From the NCBI GenBank assembly GCA_016715205.1, contig JADKBC010000049.1, positions 434,001 through 498,000 of the forward strand: a stretch of 64,000 bases of DNA. The letters run 5' to 3'. Source of the stretch: Holophaga sp. Lineage in GTDB: Bacteria; Acidobacteriota; Holophagae; Holophagales; Holophagaceae. A model generated the notes under the pieces. The model worked only from the letters and a program-made list of their open reading frames with translations. It was not told where the DNA came from and did not search any database. Each line of letters starts with the position of its first letter. Within the stretch, counting starts at the first letter, position 1. Position numbers and translations under genes: made by a program. This document shows, one piece after another, positions 9,779-20,600 of this stretch.

Positions 9779-9891
9779 GCAAACTCCGCAACGGAGAAAA
9801 GTGTAGGTTGATTGTCCGAATTCTAATTCGGGATTCATTGGCCCAGGCTACCCATGGTTCTGAATTCGCTTCAGTCAGGGGATGAAACGCT

Positions 9892-10896
9892 TTACGTGGG
9901 CGAGGGACTGGTTGTCGCTATTTCACGCGAAATTTTAGTGAGAGACCAGGCCCAACCATCCACTGCCGGTTCAAGGCTCCAGCTGCCCCAGGTCTTGGGT
10001 TTGCGGGATTTCCGCCCGAGGTGGGGCCGCAGCCACGCTGCGAGATCGCGGAGGAATTCGGCTTCGCGGGGCCAGTCCGCTTGGCGGAAGGCCGCCTCCA
10101 AGATCCAGCGAAGTTCCACTTCTTCGAAGGTTCCTTTCAGGTGCAACCCATCGTCCTGGATCTGCCAGCGAAGGCCTTTCGTGGCCGCCACCTGGGCTTC
10201 GCGGAAGGTCACCAACTCGGCGATCTGCGAATGGGTTTCCCAGAGGTGATCGTCGAGGGTGGGTGCTTCAGCGCGGATGCCTTCCAGCAGCGCCCGCCAA
10301 CGGTTGCGGGGCGTGAAACCTTCTTCGTTGGTGGCATCTTCCCGCCAGGGGATTTTTTTCTGGCGGAGGTAATCCCGCAGTTCCTCGCGGCGTGCCTCGA
10401 TGAGAGGCGACCAGCGGTGGGCTTGTCGGGCGGGCAGGGGCGTCAATGCGCCCAGGCCGCCACCCCGGGCCAGGCGGATGAACACGGTTTCCGTGTGGTC
10501 GTCCAGGGTATGCCCCGTGGCGATGGCCTCCGCGCCAATGGAGGCAGCCTCGGCCTTCAGCCATTCCCAGCGCAGTTCCCGGGCTGCCGTTTCCAGGCCG
10601 ATGCCCTGTTCCCGGGCGTGGCGGCGCACATCCAGACTGGCTTCCGCGAGATCCAGATCCAGATGACGGCAAAGATCTCGCACAAAGTCGGCGTCCTCCT
10701 GGGCCTCTGGGCGCAGGCCGTGGTCCGCGTGGGCCACCACCAGATCAAGCTTCAGGCTCCGACGGACGCCCCACAGGAACACCAGCAGTGCTGTGGAATC
10801 CCCGCCCCCCGAGCAGGCCACCAGCACGCGTGTGTTCTGCACATCATCGCCACGGCGGCGGAGCTGGTCGAGCCAGGTGGATTCAGCACGGAGCAT
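9892..10896 (-). CDS. tilS: tRNA(Ile)-lysidine synthase
   Basis: 334 aa. The PP-loop ATP-pyrophosphatase motif SGGGDST lies near residue 30, followed by HADHGLRPEA and the GHTLDDHTET segment characteristic of TilS. The enzyme attaches lysine to C34 of the tRNA-Ile that reads AUA. It is shorter than the E. coli enzyme, with a reduced C-terminal region. The gene starts only 6 bp after the bshB1 stop, so the two are probably one operon. Confidence 0.92.
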   Translation of the reverse strand: MLRAESTWLDQLRRRGDDVQNTRVLVACSGGGDSTALLVFLWGVRRSLKLDLVVAHADHGLRPEAQEDADFVRDLCRHLDLDLAEASLDVRRHAREQGIGLETAARELRWEWLKAEAASIGAEAIATGHTLDDHTETVFIRLARGGGLGALTPLPARQAHRWSPLIEARREELRDYLRQKKIPWREDATNEEGFTPRNRWRALLEGIRAEAPTLDDHLWETHSQIAELVTFREAQVAATKGLRWQIQDDGLHLKGTFEEVELRWILEAAFRQADWPREAEFLRDLAAWLRPHLGRKSRKPKTWGSWSLEPAVDGWAWSLTKISREIATTSPSPT

Positions 10897-10902
10897 GTCG
10901 GA

Positions 10903-11616
10903 TCAGCTCAGTTTCATCACCAGGTCCAGCAGCGCGGGTGCCACGGGCTTTTCGCACCAGAGGCCTTCGGCGTGCTCGGCCATGATCAGGCTGCCCCAAT
11001 GCATGGCCCGGCCCACGATGCCAGCGCGAAAGCTGGGATGGGCGATGCGAGTCCAGGGTTGGCCTTCGCCTTTGCTGAACTGGCTGCCAAAGGCATCGAA
11101 GGCGGCCATGCGTTGCTCCCACACTTCACTCACATCCACCACGAGATCGGGCGCGGTGGGCGGGTTTACGCCACCCACCCAGGCGATGGCCTTGGGCCGC
11201 CAGGGTTGCCCATGACAGGGATAGTTCTTCAGGCCCGCGTAGTAGGCGGCCTCACGACCCAGGCGGTAGATGCGGCGGTGATCGGGATGATGATCATCGG
11301 GGTGGGGCAGCACCAAGACTTCAGGTCTCGTGTGCCGCAGCACTTCCACCAACTTGATTCGGTAGGTTTCAGATTCATCGAATCGAGCATCGGGAAAATC
11401 CAGGATGAAACGTTCCACGCCCAGAATTCGCGCGGCTTCCATGGCTTCTTCTCGCCGGGTTTCGGGGGTGCCTCGCGTGCCCAGATCGCCCTGGGTGGCA
11501 TCCAGAATCCCTGCCTTCAAGCCGCGTTTGATGCACAGGGCCAACAGCCCTCCCGCATGCACTTCGGCATCATCGGGGTGGGCACCCATCACCAGGAGAT
11601 CAAGGCCAGTGGTCAT
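10903..11616 (-). CDS. bshB1: PIG-L family deacetylase, probable bacillithiol BshB1
   Basis: 237 aa. The zinc-site motif AHPDDAE lies near residue 13 and a second His/Asp cluster HPDDHHPDH near residue 110. The layout fits the LmbE/PIG-L family and the BshB1 branch that removes acetate from GlcNAc-malate in bacillithiol synthesis. That assignment is supported by bshC in the same window (28088-29269). ATG at 11616 has GGGAGA 8 nt upstream; a 17-codon longer reading lacks support. Other PIG-L substrates cannot be excluded. Confidence 0.85.
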   Translation of the reverse strand: MTTGLDLLVMGAHPDDAEVHAGGLLALCIKRGLKAGILDATQGDLGTRGTPETRREEAMEAARILGVERFILDFPDARFDESETYRIKLVEVLRHTRPEVLVLPHPDDHHPDHRRIYRLGREAAYYAGLKNYPCHGQPWRPKAIAWVGGVNPPTAPDLVVDVSEVWEQRMAAFDAFGSQFSKGEGQPWTRIAHPSFRAGIVGRAMHWGSLIMAEHAEGLWCEKPVAPALLDLVMKLS

Positions 11617-11725
11617 GAAATGATTCTCCCACGAAAGGCGAGCTGCGTTGAGCGCGCGGAAGGGCAAGGGTGGTCAGACTACACTAGGCTGTGGCACTCA
11701 TCCGCCGAGGCTCTGAGGGGGTGGC

Positions 11726-12058
11726 GTGTTAGCAGGTCCGTTTGTCCGAGGAGGGGATGTGGCAAGTTCGAATTCAGACCCGGTCATTCAGCGGCATCGC
11801 GCACAGATTGCTGAGATCGATGGCGAGATTCTGAGTGCCCTCAATCGGCGGATCAAGCTGGTGAAGCACCTCAAGGATTACAAGGAGGCCCAGGGCTTCC
11901 CTTTTTTCGACGCGGCCCAGGAGGATGTGGTCATCGCAAACCTGTGCCAAGCCAATGGCGGTCCGCTGTCGAACGAGGGCATTCACGAGATCTTCGGCGT
12001 CATCCTCGAACGCCTCAAATCCGAAGCTGCTGGGCTGGGAGAAGATAAGTCTGAGTGA
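11726..12058 (+). CDS. Monofunctional AroQ-type chorismate mutase
   Basis: 110 aa (99 aa if it starts at GTG 11759). All-helical chorismate mutase domain: RAQIAEIDGEILSALNRRIK carries the catalytic Arg and Glu/Asp helix, then VKHLKDYKEAQG and a third helix ending EIFGVILERLKS. It converts chorismate to prephenate for Phe/Tyr synthesis. Both starts are GTG with purine-rich sequence before them (GAGGGG before 11726, AGGAGG before 11759), so the start is undecided. No other aromatic-pathway gene is adjacent. Confidence 0.8.
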   Translation: MLAGPFVRGGDVASSNSDPVIQRHRAQIAEIDGEILSALNRRIKLVKHLKDYKEAQGFPFFDAAQEDVVIANLCQANGGPLSNEGIHEIFGVILERLKSEAAGLGEDKSE

Positions 12059-12141
12059 AAAACCTGCCCTCGGAGGATTGCAGCCACCGAGTCAACCCAT
12101 AGCTGGCTCACCCACCTTACTGTTCCCACCAATAAAATCGG

Positions 12142-12382
12142 CCGGGGATGCACGGGGATCTTCGGGGATAAAGCCATTTTTGGCTGACGACACCGGCCAT
12201 TCTGGCCTGGTTTCTGGAAGGGCGGAGCCGCTGAACATGCGCGCATGTTTTCCAGCTCCGCCCTTCCAGAAACTCGTGCGGCCTGGCCGCACGGCCCGCT
12301 CTGCGGGCTGGCCAGGGGTCACAACGGAGGCCAAAAAGAAGCTTCACAAACCACATCCCCGCAGATCCCCGTGGATCCCCGG
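12142..12382. repeat. 240-bp nested inverted-repeat element
   Basis: This holds nearly all of the 324-bp gene-free stretch between chorismate mutase and the flavoprotein gene. Outer arms 12142-12169 and 12355-12382 match as an inverted repeat at 26 of 28 positions. Inner arms 12211-12228 and 12255-12272 are a perfect 18-bp inverted repeat. The centre 12234-12249 is a perfect 16-bp palindrome (AACATGCGCGCATGTT). Two smaller hairpins follow at about 12276-12305. No open reading frame of note. It could be a MITE- or REP-like element or a structured RNA. Confidence 0.7.
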
Positions 12383-13736
12383 TTAATTGCTTTTGGCTTT
12401 CAAAGGTGAAGTGGCGTGAGGAGCGATCAAGCCCTCAGAGGTGTCTACTTCCCGTGCCTTCCTGGCCGCGGATTCGCCCGCCAGCCAGCCGGTAGAGAAG
12501 GCGATCTGCAGGTTGTAGCCGCCCGTGTTGGCGTCCAGATCGATCACTTCCCCGGCGAAGTACAGGCCCGCGATTTTCTTGGAGGCCATGGTGCGGGGAT
12601 CGATGTCTTTGAGCGATACGCCACCTGCCGTGACGATGGCCTCTTCCCAGCTGCCATGGCCCGTCACTTCGAAGCGCAGTTCCTTGAGCAGGTGCAGCAG
12701 TTGTTTTCGTTTCGGGTCCCTTAAGCAACCCCGCAGGTGCCGTTTGAGGCAGGCCGAGGGCCGTGCTGAAGACTTCGATCAATTGGGCTGGCAGGAGTGC
12801 CCGCAGCACTTGTCCGCAGTTTTCGCCCGGGCGAGCGTCCAGGTCGCGAATGAGCCTCGCCTCCAATTTGGGCAGGTCCAGGGCCGGTTTCAGATCGAGG
12901 GTGAGTTCTACGTTTTGACCCGCGGCCAAGGCGAAGACCACCTTCCGACTGAGGCGCAGGACGATGGGGCCTCCGAGACCTTTGGCCGTGAATTCAGCCT
13001 CACCAAATTCAGTGGCGTGCTTCTTTCCCTCGATCCAGAGGGTCAGTTGAACATTCTTGAGGCCCAGCCCCGTGGCCTTTCCATAGGCAGGGCGAGTTTC
13101 AAGGCTCACCAGCGATGGCCGAAGCGCTTGGAGGAGGTGCCCGGTGGCTTCAGCGAACCGAAAGCCGTCCCCCGTGGAACCCGTGGCGGGGTAGGACATT
13201 CCTCCCGTGGCAAGGAGGCCGCAAGGCGCGAGGATTTCCTTCAAGGCACCCGACTGTGTATATTCGAGGCCCGCAAAGGCGCCCTCCGAGATCATCAGGC
13301 GCTCGACCTTTGCACGGTGCAGGATCGTCACCCCCTGCGCCTTGGCCCAGGCCACCAGCGCCTCCGCCACATCCCAGGCGCGATCGCTGGCGGGAAACAC
13401 CCGCTCACCGCGCTCCGTTTTCGTTGCAACACCTTGCTCCAGAAGCAGCGCCACCAGGTCGCGGTTGAAGAAGGCCTGGAAGGCCTGGCGCAGGAAGCGC
13501 GGCTCGGGGTGGATCTCCTGGAGGTGCTCCTCCAGGGGTTTCATGTTGGTGATGTTCGCGCGGCCCTTGCCCGTGATGCGCAACTTGCGGGCCGGTTTTT
13601 CCATTTTCTCCAGCAGCAACACACGGGAGCCGAGCATGGCGGCACGCCCCGCCGCCAGCAGTCCCGCTGGTCCCGCGCCGACCACCACCACATCCCAGGC
13701 GCCAGAGTGGGCGCCTTCGTTAGCCTTCGTTGTCAT
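12383..13736 (-). pseudogene. HI0933/BaiN-family NAD(P)/FAD-dependent oxidoreductase, split by a single-base frameshift
   Basis: The N-terminal part has the FAD-binding VVVGAGPAGLLAAGRAA motif and the family signature KLRITGKGRANITN. The C-terminal part (VTGHGSWEEAI, then LYFAGEVIDLDANTGGYNLQIA) is intact but lies in another frame. The switch falls at 12718-12720, where a CCC run (GGG on the coding strand) reads as one base too many: removing one G restores LKDPKRKQLLHLL. AGGAG sits 8 nt before the ATG at 13736. Either a real inactivation or a sequencing error. Function of the intact family is poorly defined. Confidence 0.85.
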
Positions 13737-13856
13737 CAATTCAACTCCTGGACGCAGCCCAGACCTGCTCCTGCGGTGCGATCACTGTGTGCTGAAAGAC
13801 AGATATCGAAGAACCGGGCCCTTACTGATCCAGGGGAGGGAATCAACACGCCACCT

Positions 13857-15506
13857 TCACGTTTCATTTGGGTTCAATCGATCGAACTCGGAGACCATCT
13901 GTTCATAGCATTCCGGGCACATTCCGTGGGTGAATCGCGCCTCTGTTCGTTTCTGAATATAGGTCTCCATCTTGCTCCAGTAGCCTTCATCGTCGCGAAT
14001 CTTCTTGCAATGGGCGCAAATGGGAATCAGCCCCTCAAGTGTGCGCACTTCCGAAAGGGCAGATTTGAGCTGGTCGATCAATTCGAGGTTATGGCTGTTC
14101 AGGTCAGAGAGGGAGGCATTCAATTTTTTCATTTTCTTGCGGCCGACGAGCAGGATCCCTACTACCGAAAAGCCCAGCAGACTGAGGGCGATCCAGAGCA
14201 TGACCAAACGGAACTGAATTCGCTGCTCCCGCTTCAGGCTCTCGATCTGGATCTGCTTTTTGTCGGAATCAAAGGCGGCACTGGCTTCGGCGATGTGCTT
14301 CCGATCCTCTGTCTGCTTCAGTTCATCGCTGATGGCCTTGAACTCGCGTTCAACTTGATAGGCCTTGCGGTAATCTCCAGCAAAGGCGAATTCCTCGGCC
14401 AGATTCCCCGTGATCTCTGCAATTTGGCTTTTGTCCTGGGCGGTATTGACTTGGCGCAGCCCCTCCTGAATGGCTGCGAGGCCTTCTGTGTTCCTGCCAA
14501 GCCGGTTCAGGGCAATGCCGCGGTTGACCTGGCACACGGCGACTTTGTCTGGATCTTCAAAAATACCGGACATTCTAAGGGCAGCGTCGGTAACTCTCAG
14601 TGCAGCGCTGTAGTCCTTTTTTTGGAGGTAGACATCCGCGAGGTTCACCATGCCCGCAATCTCGAAACTGACATTGCCGGTCTTGCGAGCAAGCTCCAAG
14701 GCGCGGTTGAGGGCCTGCAGTTGGGCCTCAGGGTTGTTCTTGAATCGATGCGTGTCCGCCAGGTTTAGATGAAATGCCGCCTGCAAGGCCTGATCGCCCA
14801 AAGCCTCGGCCATTTGGATCGCCTGTAGGTGAGAGGCCATGGCCTCTTCCAACCGGTTCAGAAGGGCATAAAGGGTTCCCATCTGGTTCAGCGCAATGGC
14901 TTGCTCCCGGCGATCCCCCAATTCATCACCAATACTCTGGACCTTCTGATAGGCACCGATGGCATCGAAGTACCGACCAATGGTCTGCAGTGCCGTTCCC
15001 TTCAACCGAAAACCAGTGCCCAGGGCTTTCCCGATCTCTTGGTCCTGGAGGTTCCTTGACCGGAAGGACTCCAGGGAAGGGAGAAGACCATCCAGAAGCA
15101 GCTTGGCCTCCCCTGGCTTTCCCGTGTGCAGCAGCAGGGCAGCCGCTCGGATTTCCAGGAGGAACCGCCCCCGCTGTCCACTGGACCGTGCTGCAACCTT
15201 TCGGCCTTGTTCCAAGTAGGTCTCTGCCTTCGGATAGTCAGAGAGCACCAGGAGATCATCCACCAAACTGGTGAGGAACCAAATTTCAGACTCAGGATCC
15301 GGCTTGACTGCGAGTTCCCGCAGGGCCTCTTCGGCCCACCGGACCGAGGCCACGGGGTGGTCACGGTTATCGCGCTTGATCTTCTCTTTCAGCCCCGCGA
15401 GATTCACCACCTCCGCCCGGCCCGGATGTGGCGCCTGGGCGGCGATGTGCGCTGAGAAGGCAAGGCACATCATGGTGCAGAGCAGGATAACTTTTGGGAG
15501 CTGCAT
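13857..15506 (-). CDS. Secreted/membrane TPR protein with C-terminal Cys-rich (putative zinc) domain
   Basis: 549 aa. An N-terminal signal-like hydrophobic segment (residues 5-22) precedes 8-9 tetratricopeptide-like helical repeats (about 60-400). A second hydrophobic segment, QFRLVMLWIALSLLGFSVVG, lies near residue 430, then a short coiled coil, then a Cys-rich tail with CAHCKKIRDDEGYW and GMCPECYE. That tail resembles a module often found at the end of bacterial signalling proteins, and the four Cys suggest metal binding. The layout is a sensor histidine kinase or regulator without the kinase. Start ATG 15506 gives the signal segment; the longer reading adds 24 unlikely residues. Confidence 0.75.
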   Translation of the reverse strand: MQLPKVILLCTMMCLAFSAHIAAQAPHPGRAEVVNLAGLKEKIKRDNRDHPVASVRWAEEALRELAVKPDPESEIWFLTSLVDDLLVLSDYPKAETYLEQGRKVAARSSGQRGRFLLEIRAAALLLHTGKPGEAKLLLDGLLPSLESFRSRNLQDQEIGKALGTGFRLKGTALQTIGRYFDAIGAYQKVQSIGDELGDRREQAIALNQMGTLYALLNRLEEAMASHLQAIQMAEALGDQALQAAFHLNLADTHRFKNNPEAQLQALNRALELARKTGNVSFEIAGMVNLADVYLQKKDYSAALRVTDAALRMSGIFEDPDKVAVCQVNRGIALNRLGRNTEGLAAIQEGLRQVNTAQDKSQIAEITGNLAEEFAFAGDYRKAYQVEREFKAISDELKQTEDRKHIAEASAAFDSDKKQIQIESLKREQRIQFRLVMLWIALSLLGFSVVGILLVGRKKMKKLNASLSDLNSHNLELIDQLKSALSEVRTLEGLIPICAHCKKIRDDEGYWSKMETYIQKRTEARFTHGMCPECYEQMVSEFDRLNPNET

Positions 15507-15642
15507 GGAATTTTCTCGTTTGGTGAAGAATAACTGAATCGCAAGGACTGAAATATTAGGAATGAAGGGAGGAATCAATGCTGGTGGGCCGGAACGGCTG
15601 GCGCTCAGCCTTCCCCCGTATCACACGACAGAGCGAAACAAA

Positions 15643-17484
15643 TCAGTGACGCGATTCCTTGCAAAGCACCAGTTCCATCCGGCATTGGGCGCAATCGAAG
15701 CGGCATTCCAGGCGGGTGGCGCCGTTTTCGATGAACAGCGGGCCAGAGGGCTCAGGCAAGCGTTCCCAGGGCTCAGGGTTGGCGTGAACGTGGCACCAAC
15801 CCAATTCGTAGCGAAGGCAGTGCCGGGTGGTCATCACCACGCGGTTCTGAAGATTGGTTTGCAGTTCCGCAGCTGGTTCCAGAACCTTGCCGCCCGCCCG
15901 TTCATAGAAGGCGCGGGCCGCTCGGTTGGAAATGTTCCAGGTGAAATCCAGATCCAACGTGGGCAATAGGCGAAGCTGTGGAGCTGCCGGTCTGCGTTTT
16001 TCGCGGGGCCGCGGGGCTCGGCGCTGAGCTTCCAGTGCGGATGCGGCTTCCCGACGCAGGTTATTGAGGGCGCTGACCGGCACAAAGCGGGCTTCGGCCA
16101 CCTGCAGTGTTTCCAGTGCGAAGGGGGTTGTCCCCAGGCGGCCCAGGGCATCCCGGATGGCCTGCGCGGCGGCATCTGCATCCCGGGGCGCCGCGAAATC
16201 ACCCACGGCCTGGGCTTCAACCATGAGCCCGGAGGGATCTTCCAACCGCAACCGCACCGCACCGGCTGGAAAATCCAGGTGGGCCTTGAGGGGAATCCGC
16301 CGCTCCACCTTGGCGCTGCGCAAGGCCTTGAGCCAGTGCAGGTCCATGTTCCGGTGCAGTCGCGTGCCTGGGCGGATGCGGGAAGGGTCCTGAACGAAGA
16401 CCTGGCGAGATTCCACGGCGTTGACCACCGTGCCCGTCATCTCGGCACCATCCACAAAGGCGAGACCGTCTCCGGGATGCAGTTCTGTGACTTGGTCCAG
16501 CACCACGCGATCCCCTTGGATTGAGCGCACCTCGCCGATAAATTCACCGAGATGCCCGGCGGCATCTGGCGTGCCCATGGTCTGGCGTTCTCCCTGGATG
16601 CGGTAAGTGGAAAGCCCGCGCTGGAAGGTGCGGGAGGGATCGGGTGTGAACGCATGGCTGACCACACCCAGCGAGGCTCTGCCCAGTTCCGGCCGTCGTT
16701 CCAGCAATTCGTCCAGCCTGCGGCGCAAATGGCTGACCACGTTCTTCACGTAGTCCGCATCCTTCAGGCGTCCCTCGATCTTGAAGCTCATGATCCCGGC
16801 GTCGGCGAGAGCTTCGAGGTGTCCGGAAAGGTCCATGTCGCGGATGCTCAAGAGGTGTTTGTCCCGGACGATCACGCGGCCTGAGGCATCCATCAGGTTC
16901 CAGGGGGCACGGCAGGGCTGGGCGCATTCACCGCGATTGCCGCTGCGGTCGCAAATGGCGCCGCTCAGGTAGCAGTGGCCGCTTTCACCCACACAGAGCG
17001 CCCCATAGACAAAGGCTTCCAACTCCACGTCGGCAGCCCCGTGGATGGCCTGGATCTCGGTGAGGCTCAGTTCCCGGGCCAGGATGGCGCGGCTGAAACC
17101 CGCGCTGGCCAAAAAGGCCACTTTGCCAGGGCTATCACAGGCCGCCTGGGTGCTGGCATGCAGAGGCAGGGGCGGGAGATCCAGTTCGAGGTAAGCCATG
17201 TCCTGGATGATCAGGGCATCGACCCCGGCTTCGTAGAGATCCCAGGCCTGCCGCCGGGCATCTTCCAACTCGGCGTCGAACAACAAGGTGTTGAGTGTGG
17301 CGTATACCTTTGCATCCCAGAGGCGCGCTTCCCGGGTGAGTTGCTCAAAGTCTTCCAACCCATTTCCCGCCGCCTGCCGGGCGCCAAAACGCGCCCCGCC
17401 CATGTACACCGCATCCGCCCCGCACCGCAGCGCGAGGGTGCCTTGCTCCGCATTCCGCGCGGGGGCGAGAAGTTCGAGACCCAT
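15643..17484 (-). CDS. U32 peptidase family protein, RlhA/TrhP-like
   Basis: 613 aa. U32 signature features: LELLAPARNAEQGTLALRCGADAVYMGG at the N-terminus, then GESGHCYLSGAICDRSGNRGECAQPCR near residue 175 with clustered Cys, followed by a DUF3656-like C-terminal half. Members of this fold (RlhA, TrhP, UbiU/UbiV) are Fe-S enzymes for prephenate- or oxygen-independent hydroxylation of RNA or ubiquinone precursors. Extra C-terminal cysteines (CRFDCAQCRM) are present. RNA hydroxylation is the likely job but the substrate is not decided by sequence alone. Confidence 0.8.
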   Translation of the reverse strand: MGLELLAPARNAEQGTLALRCGADAVYMGGARFGARQAAGNGLEDFEQLTREARLWDAKVYATLNTLLFDAELEDARRQAWDLYEAGVDALIIQDMAYLELDLPPLPLHASTQAACDSPGKVAFLASAGFSRAILARELSLTEIQAIHGAADVELEAFVYGALCVGESGHCYLSGAICDRSGNRGECAQPCRAPWNLMDASGRVIVRDKHLLSIRDMDLSGHLEALADAGIMSFKIEGRLKDADYVKNVVSHLRRRLDELLERRPELGRASLGVVSHAFTPDPSRTFQRGLSTYRIQGERQTMGTPDAAGHLGEFIGEVRSIQGDRVVLDQVTELHPGDGLAFVDGAEMTGTVVNAVESRQVFVQDPSRIRPGTRLHRNMDLHWLKALRSAKVERRIPLKAHLDFPAGAVRLRLEDPSGLMVEAQAVGDFAAPRDADAAAQAIRDALGRLGTTPFALETLQVAEARFVPVSALNNLRREAASALEAQRRAPRPREKRRPAAPQLRLLPTLDLDFTWNISNRAARAFYERAGGKVLEPAAELQTNLQNRVVMTTRHCLRYELGWCHVHANPEPWERLPEPSGPLFIENGATRLECRFDCAQCRMELVLCKESRH

Positions 17485-17643
17485 GGGTTTCAGAGTACCA
17501 GCGGGTTCAAGGTGGCCAAAACGGACTCCCTTTGGCGTTCAACAGTCAGGTCTGACGGACCCTCTGCGTGGCTGCCCTTGAGCCGCGGCCCCTCGACCGT
17601 CACACTGCCATGAGCCTCCCCCGCACGGGTTCAGGAGCTCGCA

Positions 17644-20600
17644 TTGGATTCTCGGCAGCCCGTTCAGCTCATTGGCATGGCCCTTCTTCGGGGGCTGCTG
17701 GACGAATCCGCGCTGCGCCAGGCCTTGGGTTCGGAGCGGGCGCTCCTGGAAGCCTTGCAGGCCCAAGGTAGCCTGGACGCCAATGATTTGGCGGACCTTG
17801 CCCATCTGCTAGAGAACAGCCGTGACTCGCCTACTGGTCCCTTGAACGAGGACGAAGCTGCCGCCCCTCCTTCCGAGGATGCCGTGGGCCAGGATCCCTG
17901 GGAAACCCAATCGCCCAAGCCGACTGGGGGCGATGGCTCCGGGCGGCAGGTGCTGCGGGTGTTGACCCTGCCTGTGTGGAAGCACTACCGGAATCTCCGC
18001 TTCGTGGCCGAGGGTGGCATGGGGCGTGTGTTCAAGGCCTTCGATCCACGGTTGAAGCGGATGGTGGCACTCAAGTTCCTGCGGGGAAGAGACGCCGAAC
18101 TGGTGGCCCGTTTCCGCCTGGAGGCCCAGAATCAGGCCCGGGTGGAGCATCCGAACATCTGCAAGGTTTTCGATGTAGGTGAATGGCAGGGGCAAAGCTA
18201 CATCGCCATGCAATTCATCCAGGGCGAAACCCTGGAAACCGCCGCGCTGGGGCTGAGCCTGATCGACCAAGTGAAAGTAATGGAGGCGGTGGCCGAGGCC
18301 ATCCACGCTGCCCACCACCAGGGCCTGATTCACCGGGATCTCAAGCCCGCCAACATCATGGTGGAAAGAGGTGAGCGCGGCCCCAAACCCACGGTGTTGG
18401 ACTTCGGCCTGGCCAAGGGGCAGGAGCCCACCGGGCTAACGGTGCAGGGCATGGTGGTGGGTACCACTCACTACATGGCCCCCGAACAGGCCCGGGGCGA
18501 TCACGCCAGTGTGGGGCGGCGCACCGATGTGTATGGCCTGGGCGCCACGCTCCATCGCGTCCTCACGGGCTGTGCCCCCTTCTCTGACAGCATGGGGGCG
18601 GAGGTGTTGCGGCGCACCCTGGAAGAGGATGTCCCCAGCCTGACGCACCTGCTGCCGGGACTCTCCGAGGATCTGGACACCATTGTGCGCAAGTGCCTGG
18701 AGAAGGAGCCTTCCCGCCGCTATGAAAGCGCCCTGGCGGTGGCGGAGGATCTGCGGCGCTGGCGCGAGGGCGAACCCATCCTGGCCCGGCCCGCCACTCT
18801 GGCTGGCAGGCTGTGGCGCCGGGTGAAACGTCACCGCACCCTGTCGCTAACTCTCGCCGCTTCGGTCCTGGTCGTGATCGGACTGTTGGGCTGGAATGCC
18901 CGCACCCGCATGCTCGGCCGTCGGCAGGTGGAAGTGGCCCAACGCTTCGGCATGGAGGTGAAGGAAATCGAAAGCCTGCTGCGCATCGAACGCATGCTGC
19001 CCGCCCATGATATGCGCCCCGTGGAAGGGCGGGTGCGCGCGCAACTCGAAGCCCTGCGCCGGTCCATGGCCACCCTTGGACCCAGCGCCGAGGGACCGGG
19101 GCAGTACGCCCTGGGCCGAGGCTACCTGGCCATGCGCGATTACGGCAAGGCGCTGGAGGCGTTGGAACGGGCCTGGGGTTTGAATTACCGACCGTCGGAG
19201 GCCGCACTTTCGCTGGCGCAGATCCACCTGGTTTTGGGAAATCCCACTCGCTTCAAGGTCGGAGGCGCATTGGAAGGGGGGCAGAAGGGGCAAAATGAGG
19301 TTGAAACCGCGAAATTTCATCGCGAACAAGCCCTCACATTCTTTCACCTATCCGATCGTCAGGGGATGGAGGCGAGCCCGTATTCACGTGCGCAAATCGC
19401 CTATCTGGAAAATGATTGGAAGAAGTGCCGTGCGTTCTCTGAACAGGTTGTTCAGGAGCAACCCTGGCGCTATGAGGCACTTCTACTCAATGCGATGGCA
19501 TTGGAAAGGAATTTATACGAAAAAAGGAATTATCAAGGCCATTCTGCGGAAATCATTCGTCCCCTGCTTCAGGAAGCGGAAAGGGTTCTATCCAGAGCCG
19601 CAGATCTCGGTCGCAGCGATGGGGAAGTGCAGATGATGCTCTGCCAAATCACCAACGAATTGGCCATGCTTGAGAGCGAAAGTGGACATCCAACCCTTGA
19701 TCCCCTGCTTCACGCGCGAAGCACCCTCGAAAAGGCGTTGCTGATCTATCCCCACGACGAACTTTTGAGTACCTTGCTCGGCACCATGGACCGAGAAATT
19801 TTGCTGCGCTTGGCTGCCGGTGAGGACACTCGGGAGCTTTGCCGACAAGGCATCAAGCTCTCCGCCGAGGGTGCTGCCCTGACGCCCAAAGGCATCGGAA
19901 CCAGTCGTGGTCAATTTGGCATTCTTCACTGGTTTTATGGAGAGTCCCTTTGGAGGCGTGGAGTCGATCCCCGTGCCTTCCTTGAAACCACGTTGTCGGC
20001 GATTCCAAAGGCAGAAATGGAACAGGCGGAGGCTCTAAATGTGCTCTCACGCTACGAGGGGCAACATGGGCAGGATATCCGCCAGCACATTCATCGCGCG
20101 GAAGGAATTCTCGAGCAACTGATTCGAGAGCGTGGGGAATATTTCTACCTCCGAACCATTTGGGGGGAAAGCATGGCGGTGCTGGCCCACTGGGAATATT
20201 GGACGGAGCGGGACCCAGTGGGCGCCATCCGGCGCGGGCGTGCCCAGTTAGAAAAGGCCATCAAAATCCAGCCGGAGGTCGTCTACAGCTATTTCCACCT
20301 GCCCCTGCTCCACGCCATGGAAGCCCGCCTCGCCCTGGCCCAGGGGCAGAACCCAGCGCCTTCAGTGGCGGCGGCGCTGCAGGCGGCTCGCGCGGGGGCG
20401 GCGATTCGGGCCAATCATTTCCGCACCCAACTGGCTCTGGCCGAGGCTCACCATGTGGCTGCCCTGGCGGACATACAGGCCCATCGCGACCCGATGGCTC
20501 ACCTGACCCTGGCCCGAAAGGCCGTGCGGGATGCCTGGGCCCTGAATGGCACCGATTGGCGCATCGCCCTGGCGGAATCTCGCCTGGCCCTCACCGAGGC

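Noticed and set aside
10021..11814. 597-codon open frame on the plus strand across tilS and bshB1
   Set aside because: Antisense shadow of two well-recognised minus-strand genes in high-GC DNA; composition without family motifs.
12525..14768. 747-codon plus-strand open frame
   Set aside because: Lies opposite the flavoprotein and TPR genes, both with clear motifs and ribosome binding sites.
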